Assembly (NCBI GenBank): GCA_014860665.1
Contig: JACZJI010000076.1
Location: forward strand, 1 to 64,000
DNA from: Bacteroidales bacterium
Lineage (GTDB): Bacteria > Bacteroidota > Bacteroidia > Bacteroidales > F082
Direction of reading: 5' to 3'
Length of the DNA: 64,000 nucleotides
Shown here piece by piece: positions 45,835 through 54,682 of the stretch. The notes under the pieces are model-generated. The model did not search any database. It worked only from the letters and a program-made list of their open reading frames with translations, and was not told the origin of the DNA. The position numbers and the translations under genes were made by a program. Every line of letters starts with the position of its first letter. Position 1 is the stretch's first letter.

Positions 45835-47094
45835 ATGAAAAGGTTTCTCTTCTCTTTGCTGACAAAATTTATTTTCTTAATAGGAATCTTTGGCTCGATT
45901 TCTTTGTCTGCGCAAAGGCAGGAAACATTTTCTGAAATTAACACCCTTCGTAATTCTTACTTTCAAAAGGATACAATCCGACACGCCAGGAAATCATTAC
46001 CTGAAAGAGGGATAGATTTCGTAACTACCGGATCGCTAGAAGGTTATTATAACTTTATGGGAGGAATAAGGAAGGGTTCAGCTTCTGCTGTTCTTTTGGA
46101 TGCCAATATGAATCTTGATTTAGAAAAATTGATGGGGTGGAAAAGAGGAACTTTCTACATTGATTTTGAATATCATGGTGGAGATAATCCAACAACAAAG
46201 CTGGTTGGTGACTTGCAGGTTTTTGATAAAAATAATGCGGATCCTTTTTTTGAAACGCTTGAGGTCTGGTATCAACAGATTCTGTTTAACAAGAAATTAC
46301 GAGTTAAACTTGGTAAAATTGATGCAAATACAGAATTCAGTGTAATTGACAACGGACTGAATTTTATAAACAGCCCAACCCAGGTGACACCTGCATTCCC
46401 GGTTTTTCCTACTTTCCCTGATCCCATGCCGGGGATTGCACTTTTTTTTAATCCGAACCATTTATTCTTTGCTGACTTTGCCTTTTATGAAGCAAATCAA
46501 AGCATGCATTTCCTGAATTTTTTTGGAGATCCTTCTTCAGCACAAATGTCGATGCATGGACAATTATTTATTGTTGAATCTGGTTTAAATTGGAATCAGC
46601 TACCAATTTTTGATAACGGTGGAAATTTTAAGCTGGGACTCTGGAAACATAATGGCTATTTTGATGATTTTTCAGACGGACGGATACACGGATTGGCAGG
46701 AGTTTATTTAATTTTTGATCAGACTTTGTGGAAGTCAAATTCCAAACAGAATAATCAGCGTAGTGTTCGCATGTTTTTGGTTTATGGATTGACGAATTCA
46801 AGAATTTCAGCTATTTACAGGCATTATGGAGGAGGTGTCGTCTTAACCGCTCCATTTAACGGAAGGCCTGATGATGAAACCGGTTTTAGTATCCAGGATG
46901 CTGACTTAAGTTCGGGTTTGCTGGTTCCGCAAAAGTATGAGTTGGATTTTGAAGCATATTATCAATTTTCACTTACAAAAGGCATTAATTTTAAACCTGA
47001 TTTTCAATACATTGTTCATCCCGGGGGCGTGTACAAAAACGCATTAGTGGGCACTTTTATGCTGAATTATTCTTTTCCTGCCGATAATAATTGA
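45835..47094 (+). CDS. OprB-like carbohydrate-selective porin
   Basis: 419 residues. A signal peptide ends near LSAQ (about 30). The first part has RGIDFVTTGSLEGYYNFMGG and the central barrel pattern DFEYHGGDNPTTKLVGDLQ, LRVKLGKIDANTEFSVID, LGLWKHNGYFDDF and IHGLAGVYLIFDQTLW. The C-terminus FMLNYSFPADNN is barrel-like. OprB-type porins allow sugar diffusion across the outer membrane of Gram-negative bacteria. This is a 16-strand type unlike the SusCD systems in the same window. It is a single gene with its own promoter box. Confidence 0.82.
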   Translation: MKRFLFSLLTKFIFLIGIFGSISLSAQRQETFSEINTLRNSYFQKDTIRHARKSLPERGIDFVTTGSLEGYYNFMGGIRKGSASAVLLDANMNLDLEKLMGWKRGTFYIDFEYHGGDNPTTKLVGDLQVFDKNNADPFFETLEVWYQQILFNKKLRVKLGKIDANTEFSVIDNGLNFINSPTQVTPAFPVFPTFPDPMPGIALFFNPNHLFFADFAFYEANQSMHFLNFFGDPSSAQMSMHGQLFIVESGLNWNQLPIFDNGGNFKLGLWKHNGYFDDFSDGRIHGLAGVYLIFDQTLWKSNSKQNNQRSVRMFLVYGLTNSRISAIYRHYGGGVVLTAPFNGRPDDETGFSIQDADLSSGLLVPQKYELDFEAYYQFSLTKGINFKPDFQYIVHPGGVYKNALVGTFMLNYSFPADNN

Positions 47095-47175
47095 TAATTT
47101 ATTTAATACAAATTAGTTGTAATCCCTGTTTGTCAAGGAAGTGAAGAATTATTTGCTTTTTGTAAATTAAAATGA

Positions 47176-47183
47176 TATCTTTG
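47176..47183 (+). promoter_or_regulatory. -7 promoter box of the SPFH operon
   Basis: TATCTTTG fits TAnnTTTG, 25 bp before the SPFH start codon. Confidence 0.6.
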
Positions 47184-47208
47184 TGATATTAATTTAAACT
47201 TCTGAATT

Positions 47209-48066
47209 ATGAAAATGACAGATGAAAAAAATGTAAATGCAATTTCAGGATACACAGTATTGCTGATTGTTTTGTTGTTTCTGGCTGTATCGGTGTGGCA
47301 ACTTGTCGTTAGTCAAGTTGTTTGGACTATTACGCTTTTGGTTTTGGCTTTTCTTTCCATGCCAGGGTTTATGATTGTCAATCCCAATGAGTCCAAAGTG
47401 CTGGTGCTTTTTGGTGCCTACAAAGGAACTGTGAAGAAAAACGGTTTTTGGTGGGTAAATCCTTTTATGGTTAAGAAAAATATTTCGCTGCGCGCAAGAA
47501 ATCTTGACAGTGAGCCTATCAAAGTCAATGACAAACTGGGAAATCCAGTTATGATCGGCGTTGTGATGGTCTGGAAAGTTGAAGATACCTACAAGGCTTC
47601 GTTTGATGTGGATGACTACAAGGTTTTTGTTGATATTCAGAATGAAGCCGCCATCCGGAAACTTGCCGGACAATATCCTTATGATAATCTGGAAGATGAA
47701 AACGCTCAGTTGACATTGCGCAGCAGTAGTGAAGAAGTCAACCAGATGTTGGAAAAAGAGATTACAGATCGTCTTTTCATTGCTGGGATCAAAGTAGTGG
47801 AAGCCCGAATCAACTATCTGGCTTATGCCCAGGAAATTGCAGGCTCCATGCTGAAGCGGCAGCAGGCTTCAGCCATCATTTCGGCCAGAAAAAAGATTGT
47901 GGAAGGTGCTGTCAGCATGGTGGAAATGGCTTTGAAAGAACTTTCGGAAAAAGAGATCATCGAACTGGATGATGAAAGGAAGGCCAATATGGTAAGTAAC
48001 CTGATGGTGGTGCTTACGGCCGATAAAGATGTAGCTCCGGTTTTGAATACAGGAACCTTGTATTAA
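47209..48066 (+). CDS. SPFH/Band 7 domain membrane protein
   Basis: 285 residues. Two membrane segments (about 13-33 and 36-55) are followed by the SPFH domain, starting MIVNPNESKVLVLFGAYKGTVKKNGFWWVNPF. LDSEPIKVNDKLGNPVMIGVVMVWKVEDTYKA and a helical EARINYLAYAQEIAGSMLKRQQA region match stomatin-like proteins. Such proteins form membrane microdomains or rings. A membrane protein and a small ribbon-helix-helix protein follow in the same direction, a set seen in many bacteria. Confidence 0.9.
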   Translation: MKMTDEKNVNAISGYTVLLIVLLFLAVSVWQLVVSQVVWTITLLVLAFLSMPGFMIVNPNESKVLVLFGAYKGTVKKNGFWWVNPFMVKKNISLRARNLDSEPIKVNDKLGNPVMIGVVMVWKVEDTYKASFDVDDYKVFVDIQNEAAIRKLAGQYPYDNLEDENAQLTLRSSSEEVNQMLEKEITDRLFIAGIKVVEARINYLAYAQEIAGSMLKRQQASAIISARKKIVEGAVSMVEMALKELSEKEIIELDDERKANMVSNLMVVLTADKDVAPVLNTGTLY

Positions 48067-48168
48067 TCAGAGAAATGTCGGGCATTATAATTAGTAAACT
48101 TTGGTTTAACCAGCCAGGAATTACTGATTGCGGTGAGACGAAATTATAAACCTTTTTGAACCTGAGTT

Positions 48169-48822
48169 ATGGCAGTAAAAGACGGTATGGAGAAGATTTA
48201 TTTCAAAGAAGAACAAAGCCTGCGTAATAGTCCGGTGATGTGGATTTTGTTTGTGACGTTTTTTGTCGTTGCCGCGATTAGTGGCTGGGGGTTATATCAG
48301 CAGGTAGTCCTGGAAAAGCCTTTTGGTAATTTACCGACTTCTAATGTGCATCTGGAGCTGGTTTTTGCGTTACCATTAATTGTGATGATAGTGGTCATGT
48401 TTTTGGTAAGCAGAATCAGGCTGGTAACCATTATCAATGAAAAAGGAATCCGGTTTGGATTTACCACTTTGACAAATCAGAAATTCATAGCAAAAGTTGT
48501 TCTTTCTTCATTTGGGGTAAACTTCCTGGGAAGACGTACGTTTAAAATGGGACAGAATTTTGTTTCTAAGGAGGAGATCGGAAAATATGAAATCAGAAAG
48601 TATAAGGCTTTCCTTGAGTTCGGAGGATGGGGATATCGCAGAAGTGGTCAGAAATTATTTTCTAAAGAGAAGGCAGGGATTGCCTTTACTGTAAATGGAA
48701 ATCAGGGATTGCAACTGTATTTAACTACTCAGGCAAAAATTTTGATAGGGACCCAAGAACCGGAAGGGGTGAAACGTGCTATGAAAAAGTTAATGAACGA
48801 AGGAGGTATAACCAATGTCTAA
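48169..48822 (+). CDS. Membrane protein of unknown function in SPFH operon
   Basis: 217 residues. Two membrane helices (about 24-46 and 63-83) are followed by a cytoplasmic beta-rich part of about 130 residues with RLVTIINEKGIRFGF, EIGKYEIRKYKAFLEFGGWGYR and a C-terminal GTQEPEGVKRAMKKL. The arrangement resembles proteins with a PH-like (bPH) domain behind two helices. No catalytic residues are seen. It overlaps the next small gene by 8 bp, so translation is probably coupled. The Met at 48187 is another possible start. Confidence 0.7.
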   Translation: MAVKDGMEKIYFKEEQSLRNSPVMWILFVTFFVVAAISGWGLYQQVVLEKPFGNLPTSNVHLELVFALPLIVMIVVMFLVSRIRLVTIINEKGIRFGFTTLTNQKFIAKVVLSSFGVNFLGRRTFKMGQNFVSKEEIGKYEIRKYKAFLEFGGWGYRRSGQKLFSKEKAGIAFTVNGNQGLQLYLTTQAKILIGTQEPEGVKRAMKKLMNEGGITNV

Positions 48823-48994
48823 GAAAAAAGCATTTGCTTTAAGGTTGTCACCTGAAACATGGGATGCACTTGAAAAGTGGGCTGCGGACGATTTTAGAAG
48901 TGTCAACGGACAAATAGAATGGATTATACATAATGCCTTAAAGAATGCTGGTCGTTCGAAATCGACAAGCCAGCAATCAAAAGGGAATGAATAA
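48815..48994 (+). CDS. Arc-like ribbon-helix-helix protein, 59 residues
   Basis: A short frame starting ATGTCTAAG overlaps the upstream stop codon by 8 bp and has an AGGAGG-like ribosome site (48800-48806). The protein MSKKKAFALRLSPETWDALE continues KWAADDFRSVNGQIEWIIHN, then ALKNAG. The FALRLSPE strand and two helices are typical of Arc/MetJ ribbon-helix-helix DNA-binding proteins. The tail is polar and disordered. It may regulate its own SPFH operon; that is an inference from position. Confidence 0.85.
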   Translation: MSKKKAFALRLSPETWDALEKWAADDFRSVNGQIEWIIHNALKNAGRSKSTSQQSKGNE

Positions 48995-49015
48995 TATCCA
49001 AATTACTGATATAAA

Positions 49016-49960
49016 ATGAGATCAAAAATATTTTTGTATTGTATCCTGTCTTTTTTGACCACTTCAACTTTTGGACAAACAGGACAGCCTGTTACACTGC
49101 ATACTAAGACCGGAAATATTGAAGGTACCTTGTTGATACCTGAAACCAAAAAACAGATACCTGTTGTATTGTTAATTGCCGGTTCGGGGCCTGTGGATCG
49201 TGATGGAAATGCAGGGAAGCTAAAAATGAATTCTTTAAAAATGATTGCCGACTCTCTTTATGAACATGGAATAGCTTCTTTGAGATATGATAAAAGAGGC
49301 GTAGGCGAAAGCGGAGGTGCATTAACATCAGTATCTGACTTAAGATTTGATGATTTTATTCAGGATGCTATCGGGTGGGTCCATTTTCTAAGCGACGACA
49401 AGAGATTTAATTCTATCATAGTTGCCGGTCATAGTCAGGGATCTTTGATAGGAATGATTGCTGCTCAGCAAAAAGCTGTTTCCAAGTTCATTTCTTTGGA
49501 GGGAGCTGGAGAACCTATTTATGAAGTGCTTAAAAAGCAATTGCAGGAGCAGCCTCCTTTTGTATGGTTAATGTCTGAACCCATATTGGATTCTCTCAAA
49601 AAAGGAAAGACTGTGGACAGTATTCCAAAAATACTATATAGTTTATTCCGGCCCAGTGTTCAACCTTTTCTGATTTCCTGGTTCCATTATAATCCGCAGA
49701 CAGAAATCAAAAAATTAAACAAACCGGTTTTGATTGTTCAGGGGACACATGACATTCAGGTTGGAGTGGAAGATGCTGAAAATCTAGCCAAAGCTGATCC
49801 TGAGGCAAAGTTGGAGATAATTCCGGGGATGAGTCATATTCTTAAAAATGGACCGAAAGACAGAGTCGAAAATATTCAGACTTACTACAATCCCGATTTG
49901 CCTTTAAATAAACAGTTTGTGAAAGTTATGTTGAATTTTATTAATGCTCCCGAAAAGTAG
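49016..49960 (+). CDS. Secreted alpha/beta hydrolase
   Basis: 314 residues with a signal peptide ending near TFGQ (about 1-20). The alpha/beta fold is clear: VVLLIAGSGPVDRDGN oxyanion region, SLRYDKRGVGESGG, the nucleophile elbow VAGHSQGSLIG with Ser, and late acid and His in GTHDIQV and GMSHILKNG. It resembles serine aminopeptidase or esterase-like proteins. It lies 21 bp after the Arc-like gene and may be the last gene of the SPFH transcript, closed by a terminator. Confidence 0.88.
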   Translation: MRSKIFLYCILSFLTTSTFGQTGQPVTLHTKTGNIEGTLLIPETKKQIPVVLLIAGSGPVDRDGNAGKLKMNSLKMIADSLYEHGIASLRYDKRGVGESGGALTSVSDLRFDDFIQDAIGWVHFLSDDKRFNSIIVAGHSQGSLIGMIAAQQKAVSKFISLEGAGEPIYEVLKKQLQEQPPFVWLMSEPILDSLKKGKTVDSIPKILYSLFRPSVQPFLISWFHYNPQTEIKKLNKPVLIVQGTHDIQVGVEDAENLAKADPEAKLEIIPGMSHILKNGPKDRVENIQTYYNPDLPLNKQFVKVMLNFINAPEK

Positions 49961-49993
49961 AAAGGAAATAACAAGTCGATTTTACATTAAAAG

Positions 49994-50024
49994 AAAAACC
50001 CCTGACAATAAATCAGGGGTTTTT
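49994..50024. terminator. Terminator between hydrolase and hutU
   Basis: AAAAACCCCTGA pairs with TCAGGGGTTTTT around CAATAAA. It suits both the plus-strand hydrolase and the convergent hutU. Confidence 0.88.
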
Positions 50025-50048
50025 CTTTTCTATTTTGATTTTGTTCAG

Positions 50049-52055
50049 TTAAAAAATAGAATCAATTAAAGTATCATCTGCAATGTTAGGAAGGGTGATT
50101 TTTAAATCAGGATTCTGTTCCATGGCTCTTTTGGCTGCCTCGATAGCTCCCTGATTCCTTGCCCAACCTCTGCGTCCGATACCATTATTAACATCCCAAT
50201 AAAGCATAGATTTAAGTCTTCTGTCCGCATCCAGGCTACCATCCAAAACCATCCCGAATCCCCCATTGATTACTTCTCCCCAGCCTACACCACCACCGTT
50301 ATGTATGGAAACCCAGGTAGCCCCCCGGAAAGAATCACCAATAACATTTTGGATGGCCATATCAGCGGTAAATTTCGAACCATCATAAATATTGGAAGTT
50401 TCGCGAAAAGGTGAATCAGTACCAGAAACATCATGATGGTCGCGGCCTAAAACTACCGGAGCCGAAATTCGTCCATCCTGAATAGCTTTGTTAAAAGCAG
50501 CAGCTATTTTGATCCTTCCTTCTGCGTCAGCATATAAGATTCTTGCCTGCGAACCCACTACCAATTTGTTTTCACGGGCTCCCTTTATCCAGAGAATGTT
50601 ATCTGTCATTTGATTTCTAATTTCAAAAGGTGCTCCATTTCTGATAGTTTCCAGCACTTGTGCAGCAAGTTTGTCTGTAACTTCCAGGTCATCAGGATCT
50701 CCGGAAGTGCAAACCCAGCGGAAAGGACCGAAACCATAATCAAAAAATAAAGGTCCCATTATATCCTGAACATATGAAGGATATTTAAAGTTGATGCCGT
50801 CGGGCGCCATGATGTCTGCACCTGCACGTGAAGCTTCAAGCAAAAAGGCATTTCCGTAATCAAAGAAATAAGTTCCTTTTTTTGTATGTTTATTAATGGC
50901 CTCAACATGTTTTCTCAAGGAATCCTGAATCTTTTCTTTGAATAAAGCAGGGTTATCAACCATCATTTTATTTGAATCTTCAAAGCTTAACCCTGCGGGG
51001 TAATATCCCCCGGCCCAGGGATTATGCAATGATGTCTGGTCAGAACCCAGATCCACATAAATTTTTTCTTCATACAGCTTTTCCCAAAGATCTACCACGT
51101 TCCCCACGTAAGCAATAGACAGCACTTCTTTATCTTCTATTGCTTGTCTCAATCTCTTTATCAAAAGATTTAGATTGTTGTAGATTTCATCTACCCAACC
51201 TTGCTCATAACGTTTCATAGCGGCTTTCGGATTGATTTCAGCCACCACTGAAATTATTCCTGCAATATCTCCAGCTTTTGGTTGAGCTCCTGACATTCCT
51301 CCCAATCCTGCTGAAACAAATAGTTTTCCTTTGAAAGTATCTTCTCCTTCTCGGGCAACTTTTCTGGCGGCATTCATCAGAGTAATAGTAGTTCCATGCA
51401 CAATTCCCTGTGGCCCGATATACATATATGAGCCGGCGGTCATTTGGCCGTACTGACTAACACCTAATGCGTTAAACTTTTCCCATTCATCCTGTGATGA
51501 ATAATTAGGTATAACCATTCCGTTTGTGACGACAACTCTTGGAGCATCCCTGTGCGATGGAAATAAACCCATTGGATGGCCCGAATACATGACAAGAGTT
51601 TGTTCTTCGGTCATAATGGCTAAGTACTGCATTGTCAGGAGGTATTGTGCCCAGTTCATAAACACGGCCCCGTTTCCTCCATAAGTAATCAACTCATGAG
51701 GGTGCTGAGCTACTTCCGGATTTAGGTTGTTCTGAATCATCAGCATAATGGCAGCCGCCTGAAGAGATTTATGAGGATATTCCATTATAGGCCGTGCGTA
51801 CATATCGTAATCAGGCCTGAAACGGTACATATAAATTCGTCCGTATTTTTTTAACTCCTCTGCAAATTCCGGTGCCAGAGTATCATGAAATTTTTCCGGG
51901 AAATACCTCAATGCATTTCTAAGTGCCAGTTTTTTTTCTTCCTGTGTGAGAAGATCTTTCCTTACAGGAGCATGATTAATCTCCTCATCATAAGGTTTTA
52001 CTTGCGGAAGTTCATGAGGAATTCCAGCTAAAATTGCTTTTTGAAAACTGTTCAT
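50049..52055 (-). CDS. hutU: Urocanate hydratase
   Basis: 668 residues, the long form found in Bacteroidota, against about 560 in proteobacteria. HutU features include YGGNGAVFMNWAQY, SAGLGGMSGAQPKA, DQTSLHNPWAGGYYPAG, the active-site segment VCTSGDPDD with Cys, and GRDHHDVSGTDSPFRET. The enzyme converts urocanate to imidazolonepropionate with NAD as cofactor, the second step of histidine breakdown. It is a single gene with its own promoter box. The first-step enzyme HutH lies 6.5 kb away on the other strand; HutI and the later steps are not in the window. Confidence 0.97.
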   Translation of the reverse strand: MNSFQKAILAGIPHELPQVKPYDEEINHAPVRKDLLTQEEKKLALRNALRYFPEKFHDTLAPEFAEELKKYGRIYMYRFRPDYDMYARPIMEYPHKSLQAAAIMLMIQNNLNPEVAQHPHELITYGGNGAVFMNWAQYLLTMQYLAIMTEEQTLVMYSGHPMGLFPSHRDAPRVVVTNGMVIPNYSSQDEWEKFNALGVSQYGQMTAGSYMYIGPQGIVHGTTITLMNAARKVAREGEDTFKGKLFVSAGLGGMSGAQPKAGDIAGIISVVAEINPKAAMKRYEQGWVDEIYNNLNLLIKRLRQAIEDKEVLSIAYVGNVVDLWEKLYEEKIYVDLGSDQTSLHNPWAGGYYPAGLSFEDSNKMMVDNPALFKEKIQDSLRKHVEAINKHTKKGTYFFDYGNAFLLEASRAGADIMAPDGINFKYPSYVQDIMGPLFFDYGFGPFRWVCTSGDPDDLEVTDKLAAQVLETIRNGAPFEIRNQMTDNILWIKGARENKLVVGSQARILYADAEGRIKIAAAFNKAIQDGRISAPVVLGRDHHDVSGTDSPFRETSNIYDGSKFTADMAIQNVIGDSFRGATWVSIHNGGGVGWGEVINGGFGMVLDGSLDADRRLKSMLYWDVNNGIGRRGWARNQGAIEAAKRAMEQNPDLKITLPNIADDTLIDSIF

Positions 52056-52080
52056 GTTCGTAAATTATTCTTTTACCCAA

Positions 52081-52088
52081 CAAAGATA
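52081..52088 (-). promoter_or_regulatory. -7 promoter box of hutU
   Basis: The reverse strand reads TATCTTTG, a full TAnnTTTG match, 25 bp before the start codon. Confidence 0.6.
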
Positions 52089-52233
52089 TAACAAATGAGG
52101 ATTTTGAATCTTGTCTCGCTTAGGATGAGATCTGAAAGGAAAGCAAAACTCGCTAGTTTATTCTGATTTTAAATTGTAAGTAGGAATACCGATTCGAATA
52201 TTTTTATAACCTGAGTTCGATATAAACAAAGGA

Positions 52234-52606
52234 TTAAAAGAGAACAGGTTGAGATGTAACCGGAACCGTTTCGTATTGAATCCTTGGTTTTTTTACCATA
52301 AAAGAGCAGGCTAACAAGCCAGAGACCCTATTTGATAAAAAGTTGGTAAAGCTCCTGTGCCTGGAGTATTCAATCATACAAATGTTTTCAATTTATTGTT
52401 AATGGTTTCTATTATAGAAAATTTACGAAGTGTAATTTTGACATACAGGGTATTTATCTGATTCCCCATATAGTCACGGAGTCCTGTGATATGTTGAATT
52501 CCGTCAACAAACAAGTTTTCAAATAATGTTGGGAAACAGATCCCTTATTAGCCAATAGTTTTTCTGCTGCTTTTTGATATTCCACTCTGGTTGTTAGATT
52601 TAGCAT
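52234..52606 (-). pseudogene. IS982-family transposase C-terminal remnant
   Basis: Reverse-strand translation in shifting frames gives VEYQKAAEKLLANKG, then LFVDGIQHITGLRDYMGNQ and LYVKITLRKFSIIETINNKL, then after a frameshift EYSRHRSFTNFLSNRVSGL and LACSFMVKKPRI. The LLRKxSIIETxNxQLK and EHSRHRSxxNFLxN patterns near the C-terminus are hallmarks of IS982 transposases. The N-terminal two thirds are absent and at least two frameshifts are present. No terminal inverted repeats were found. It lies in the 831-bp gap between hutU and the sigma-factor gene. Confidence 0.85.
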
Positions 52607-52630
52607 ATCCTTTCATGGGAATCTGTTCCG

Positions 52631-52762
52631 AGGCAAGGCTATAGTAAAGCTATAATTAAACCGAGGTTTAGCCGAGGTTCCTTCGAAGTTCCTTCGAATA
52701 AAAACGAATGAACCCCGGTTTAACATTGCCTTAAATATTGCCTTACTATATCTTTGCTAAGG
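52631..52762. repeat. 11-bp-period drifting repeat array (12 units)
   Basis: Twelve consecutive 11-bp units: AGGCAAGGCTA, TAGTAAAGCTA, TAATTAAACCG, AGGTTTAGCCG, AGGTTCCTTCG, AAGTTCCTTCG, AATAAAAACGA, ATGAACCCCGG, TTTAACATTGC, CTTAAATATTG, CCTTACTATAT, CTTTGCTAAGG. Neighbours share their ends (GCTA/GCTA, CCG/CCG, TTCCTTCG/TTCCTTCG) while the sequence drifts along the array. The period is the same as at 7619-7816 but the base content differs. It begins 25 bp from the IS982 remnant. No coding potential is evident. Confidence 0.65.
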
Positions 52763-52886
52763 ACAGGAAGCAACGTTAACTTGCTAGAAGTGATGAGTAC
52801 AAAAGATCTATTTTAAATCGAATTCAGGTAAATAGTTTTACGTGGAAATGGACGCCCCCGCAAGCAGGATTTGCATTTAATAAAAT

Positions 52887-53495
52887 TTAGGGCTGTTCCT
52901 TAGCGTTGATGAGAATATTGTAAAGTAATTCCCGGGCACGGAAAAGCTGCGCTTTAATCGTGCCAAGTGGTAACTCAAGTTCATTAACAATCTCTTCGTA
53001 AGAATATTCTTTGAAATAGCGCAACTCAATAAGTTTTTTGTAATGTGGTTTCAGTTTATCCACCACCTCATGTATCATGTCAACTTTTTGAGAACGGATA
53101 AAAAGCTCTTCGGGGTCCGGAGCTTCAGATGGGGTCTTGGAATGTGGGTTTTTTTGAGACTTTTCGTTTCTTCCGTTTTTAACAGTCAAAGAATCCCGGT
53201 TTAAGTTTCGGGTAAAATCTATGGCATGATTTGTGGCTATAGCAAACAGCCAAGTACTGAAAGCATAATCAGGTGTATATTGTCTGAGACTCTTAAAAGC
53301 TTTTGCAAAAGCTTCAATGGTCAAATCTTCAGCATCATCAGGGTTTTTGGTAATTCTCAGCATTCTGAAATACAAAGGGTCGCGATAATATTTTAGCAAC
53401 TCGGTGTAAGCTTTCTGATCACCTTCGTTTAAAGCCCTTTCTATCAGTTTATAATCTCGTTTCCCTTTTGCTGTAAGATTTGGTTTTATTCCCAT
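52887..53495 (-). CDS. ECF-like sigma-70 family RNA polymerase sigma factor
   Basis: 202 residues. Region 2 spans about 25-95 with DPLYFRMLRITKNPDDAEDLTIEAFAKAF and FSTWLFAIATNHAIDFTR. A charged linker with NEKSQKNPHSKTPSEAPDPEE follows, then region 4 with LIELRYFKEYSYEEIVNELE LPLGTIKAQLFRARELL. It would direct RNA polymerase to a specific promoter set. It overlaps the upstream glycosyltransferase gene by 10 bp. No anti-sigma factor gene is adjacent, so how it is controlled is unclear. Confidence 0.92.
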   Translation of the reverse strand: MGIKPNLTAKGKRDYKLIERALNEGDQKAYTELLKYYRDPLYFRMLRITKNPDDAEDLTIEAFAKAFKSLRQYTPDYAFSTWLFAIATNHAIDFTRNLNRDSLTVKNGRNEKSQKNPHSKTPSEAPDPEELFIRSQKVDMIHEVVDKLKPHYKKLIELRYFKEYSYEEIVNELELPLGTIKAQLFRARELLYNILINAKEQP

Positions 53496-54682
53496 TTTGT
53501 ATCTTTACTTCTTAGACCCATAAGTCCGACAAGTGGTATGATTAATGCATGTACAGGTTCCCATAATAGCGAAAATAACAACAAATGTCTTTCGTTCAAC
53601 CGTTTTAGGATATTTTTGTGTATGATTAACTGCGTAATGATACGAAGCAGCCATGCTCCAAGAACCACATAAAGCATTTGTCGGGTAATCAGAAGGAATA
53701 AAATAGAGAGATAAAAAACAAATAGACTAGAACCATAAGATCCCAGCATAAATTTGAATTTCTTCTTGTATCTCTTTCCTGTAGATATGTGTCTTCTCTT
53801 TTGTGTTAACCAGGCTTTGAAACTATGTTTAGGTTCAGAATAAACAAATGATTCAGGGGCTAGCTCAACTTTGGTATTGTTTTTCATAGCTACAGCACCA
53901 ATAAAAAGATCGTCGTCCCCTGACGCTATCGTATAATGCGAAATAAATCCTTTTTGTTTGTAGAACAATTCTTTCCGATAAGATAGGTTTCGGCCGACAC
54001 CCATATAAGGAAATCCTTTTATTGCAAAAGAAAGGTATTGCATCGCCACAAGAAAAGTGTCATAACGGATAAGACGATTCAGAAATCCTTTTTCTGGTTC
54101 ATATGGTCCATATCCAAGAACAACACCAGTATTATCGTTGTAATTGGAAGCCATTTTTTGGATCCAGAGTGCTGAAGCCGGTTTGCAATCAGCATCTGTA
54201 AGCAAGAGCAAATCGTTGGCAGCAGACTTAATTCCAATGGATAAAGGAAATTTTTTTCCATGGAAAAAATTCAGGTCCTGTTCAATGGTAATTAATTTGA
54301 GTGCTCTATATTTTAAATTCAATTCTTTGAGTAGCGAGCTCGTTTCATCGTTGGATGCATGGTTCACCACAATCACCTCAAAGTTGGGATAATCCTGTTC
54401 AAGGATGGATGGCAGATTTTCCTTTAAATGATGGTATTCATTGTGTGCCGCAATGACAATTGACACTGGTGGAAAATCTTTTACCGGATTTTCTTCATTT
54501 TTGCGCAAGAAAGCGAGCCGTGCAAAAACGATCCAATAATAAGCCAGCTGCGTAATCAGACTAATTAGTAAGATTGCTGAGACTGAAATTTGTAGGGTAT
54601 TAAATTCGGCCATATATACTGGTATTTCGCGCAAAAATATTGAAATTTTTGCCAGCCTTTCGTTCAGCGCAATATTTTTCAT
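53486..54682 (-). CDS. GT2-family membrane glycosyltransferase
   Basis: 398 residues. One membrane helix lies near the N-terminus (about 30-55) and two or three lie at the C-terminus (about 310-385). The GT2 domain between has PVSIVIAAHNEYHHLKENLP, a DxD-type LLLTDADCKPAS, ASGDDDLFIG, and a processive-type QKRRH in place of QxxRW. It resembles synthases of extracellular or surface polysaccharides. Met24 (MAEFNTLQI, position 54613) is a credible alternative start, since the first 23 residues precede the helix without a clear role. Confidence 0.88.
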   Translation of the reverse strand: MKNIALNERLAKISIFLREIPVYMAEFNTLQISVSAILLISLITQLAYYWIVFARLAFLRKNEENPVKDFPPVSIVIAAHNEYHHLKENLPSILEQDYPNFEVIVVNHASNDETSSLLKELNLKYRALKLITIEQDLNFFHGKKFPLSIGIKSAANDLLLLTDADCKPASALWIQKMASNYNDNTGVVLGYGPYEPEKGFLNRLIRYDTFLVAMQYLSFAIKGFPYMGVGRNLSYRKELFYKQKGFISHYTIASGDDDLFIGAVAMKNNTKVELAPESFVYSEPKHSFKAWLTQKRRHISTGKRYKKKFKFMLGSYGSSLFVFYLSILFLLITRQMLYVVLGAWLLRIITQLIIHKNILKRLNERHLLLFSLLWEPVHALIIPLVGLMGLRSKDTKWE

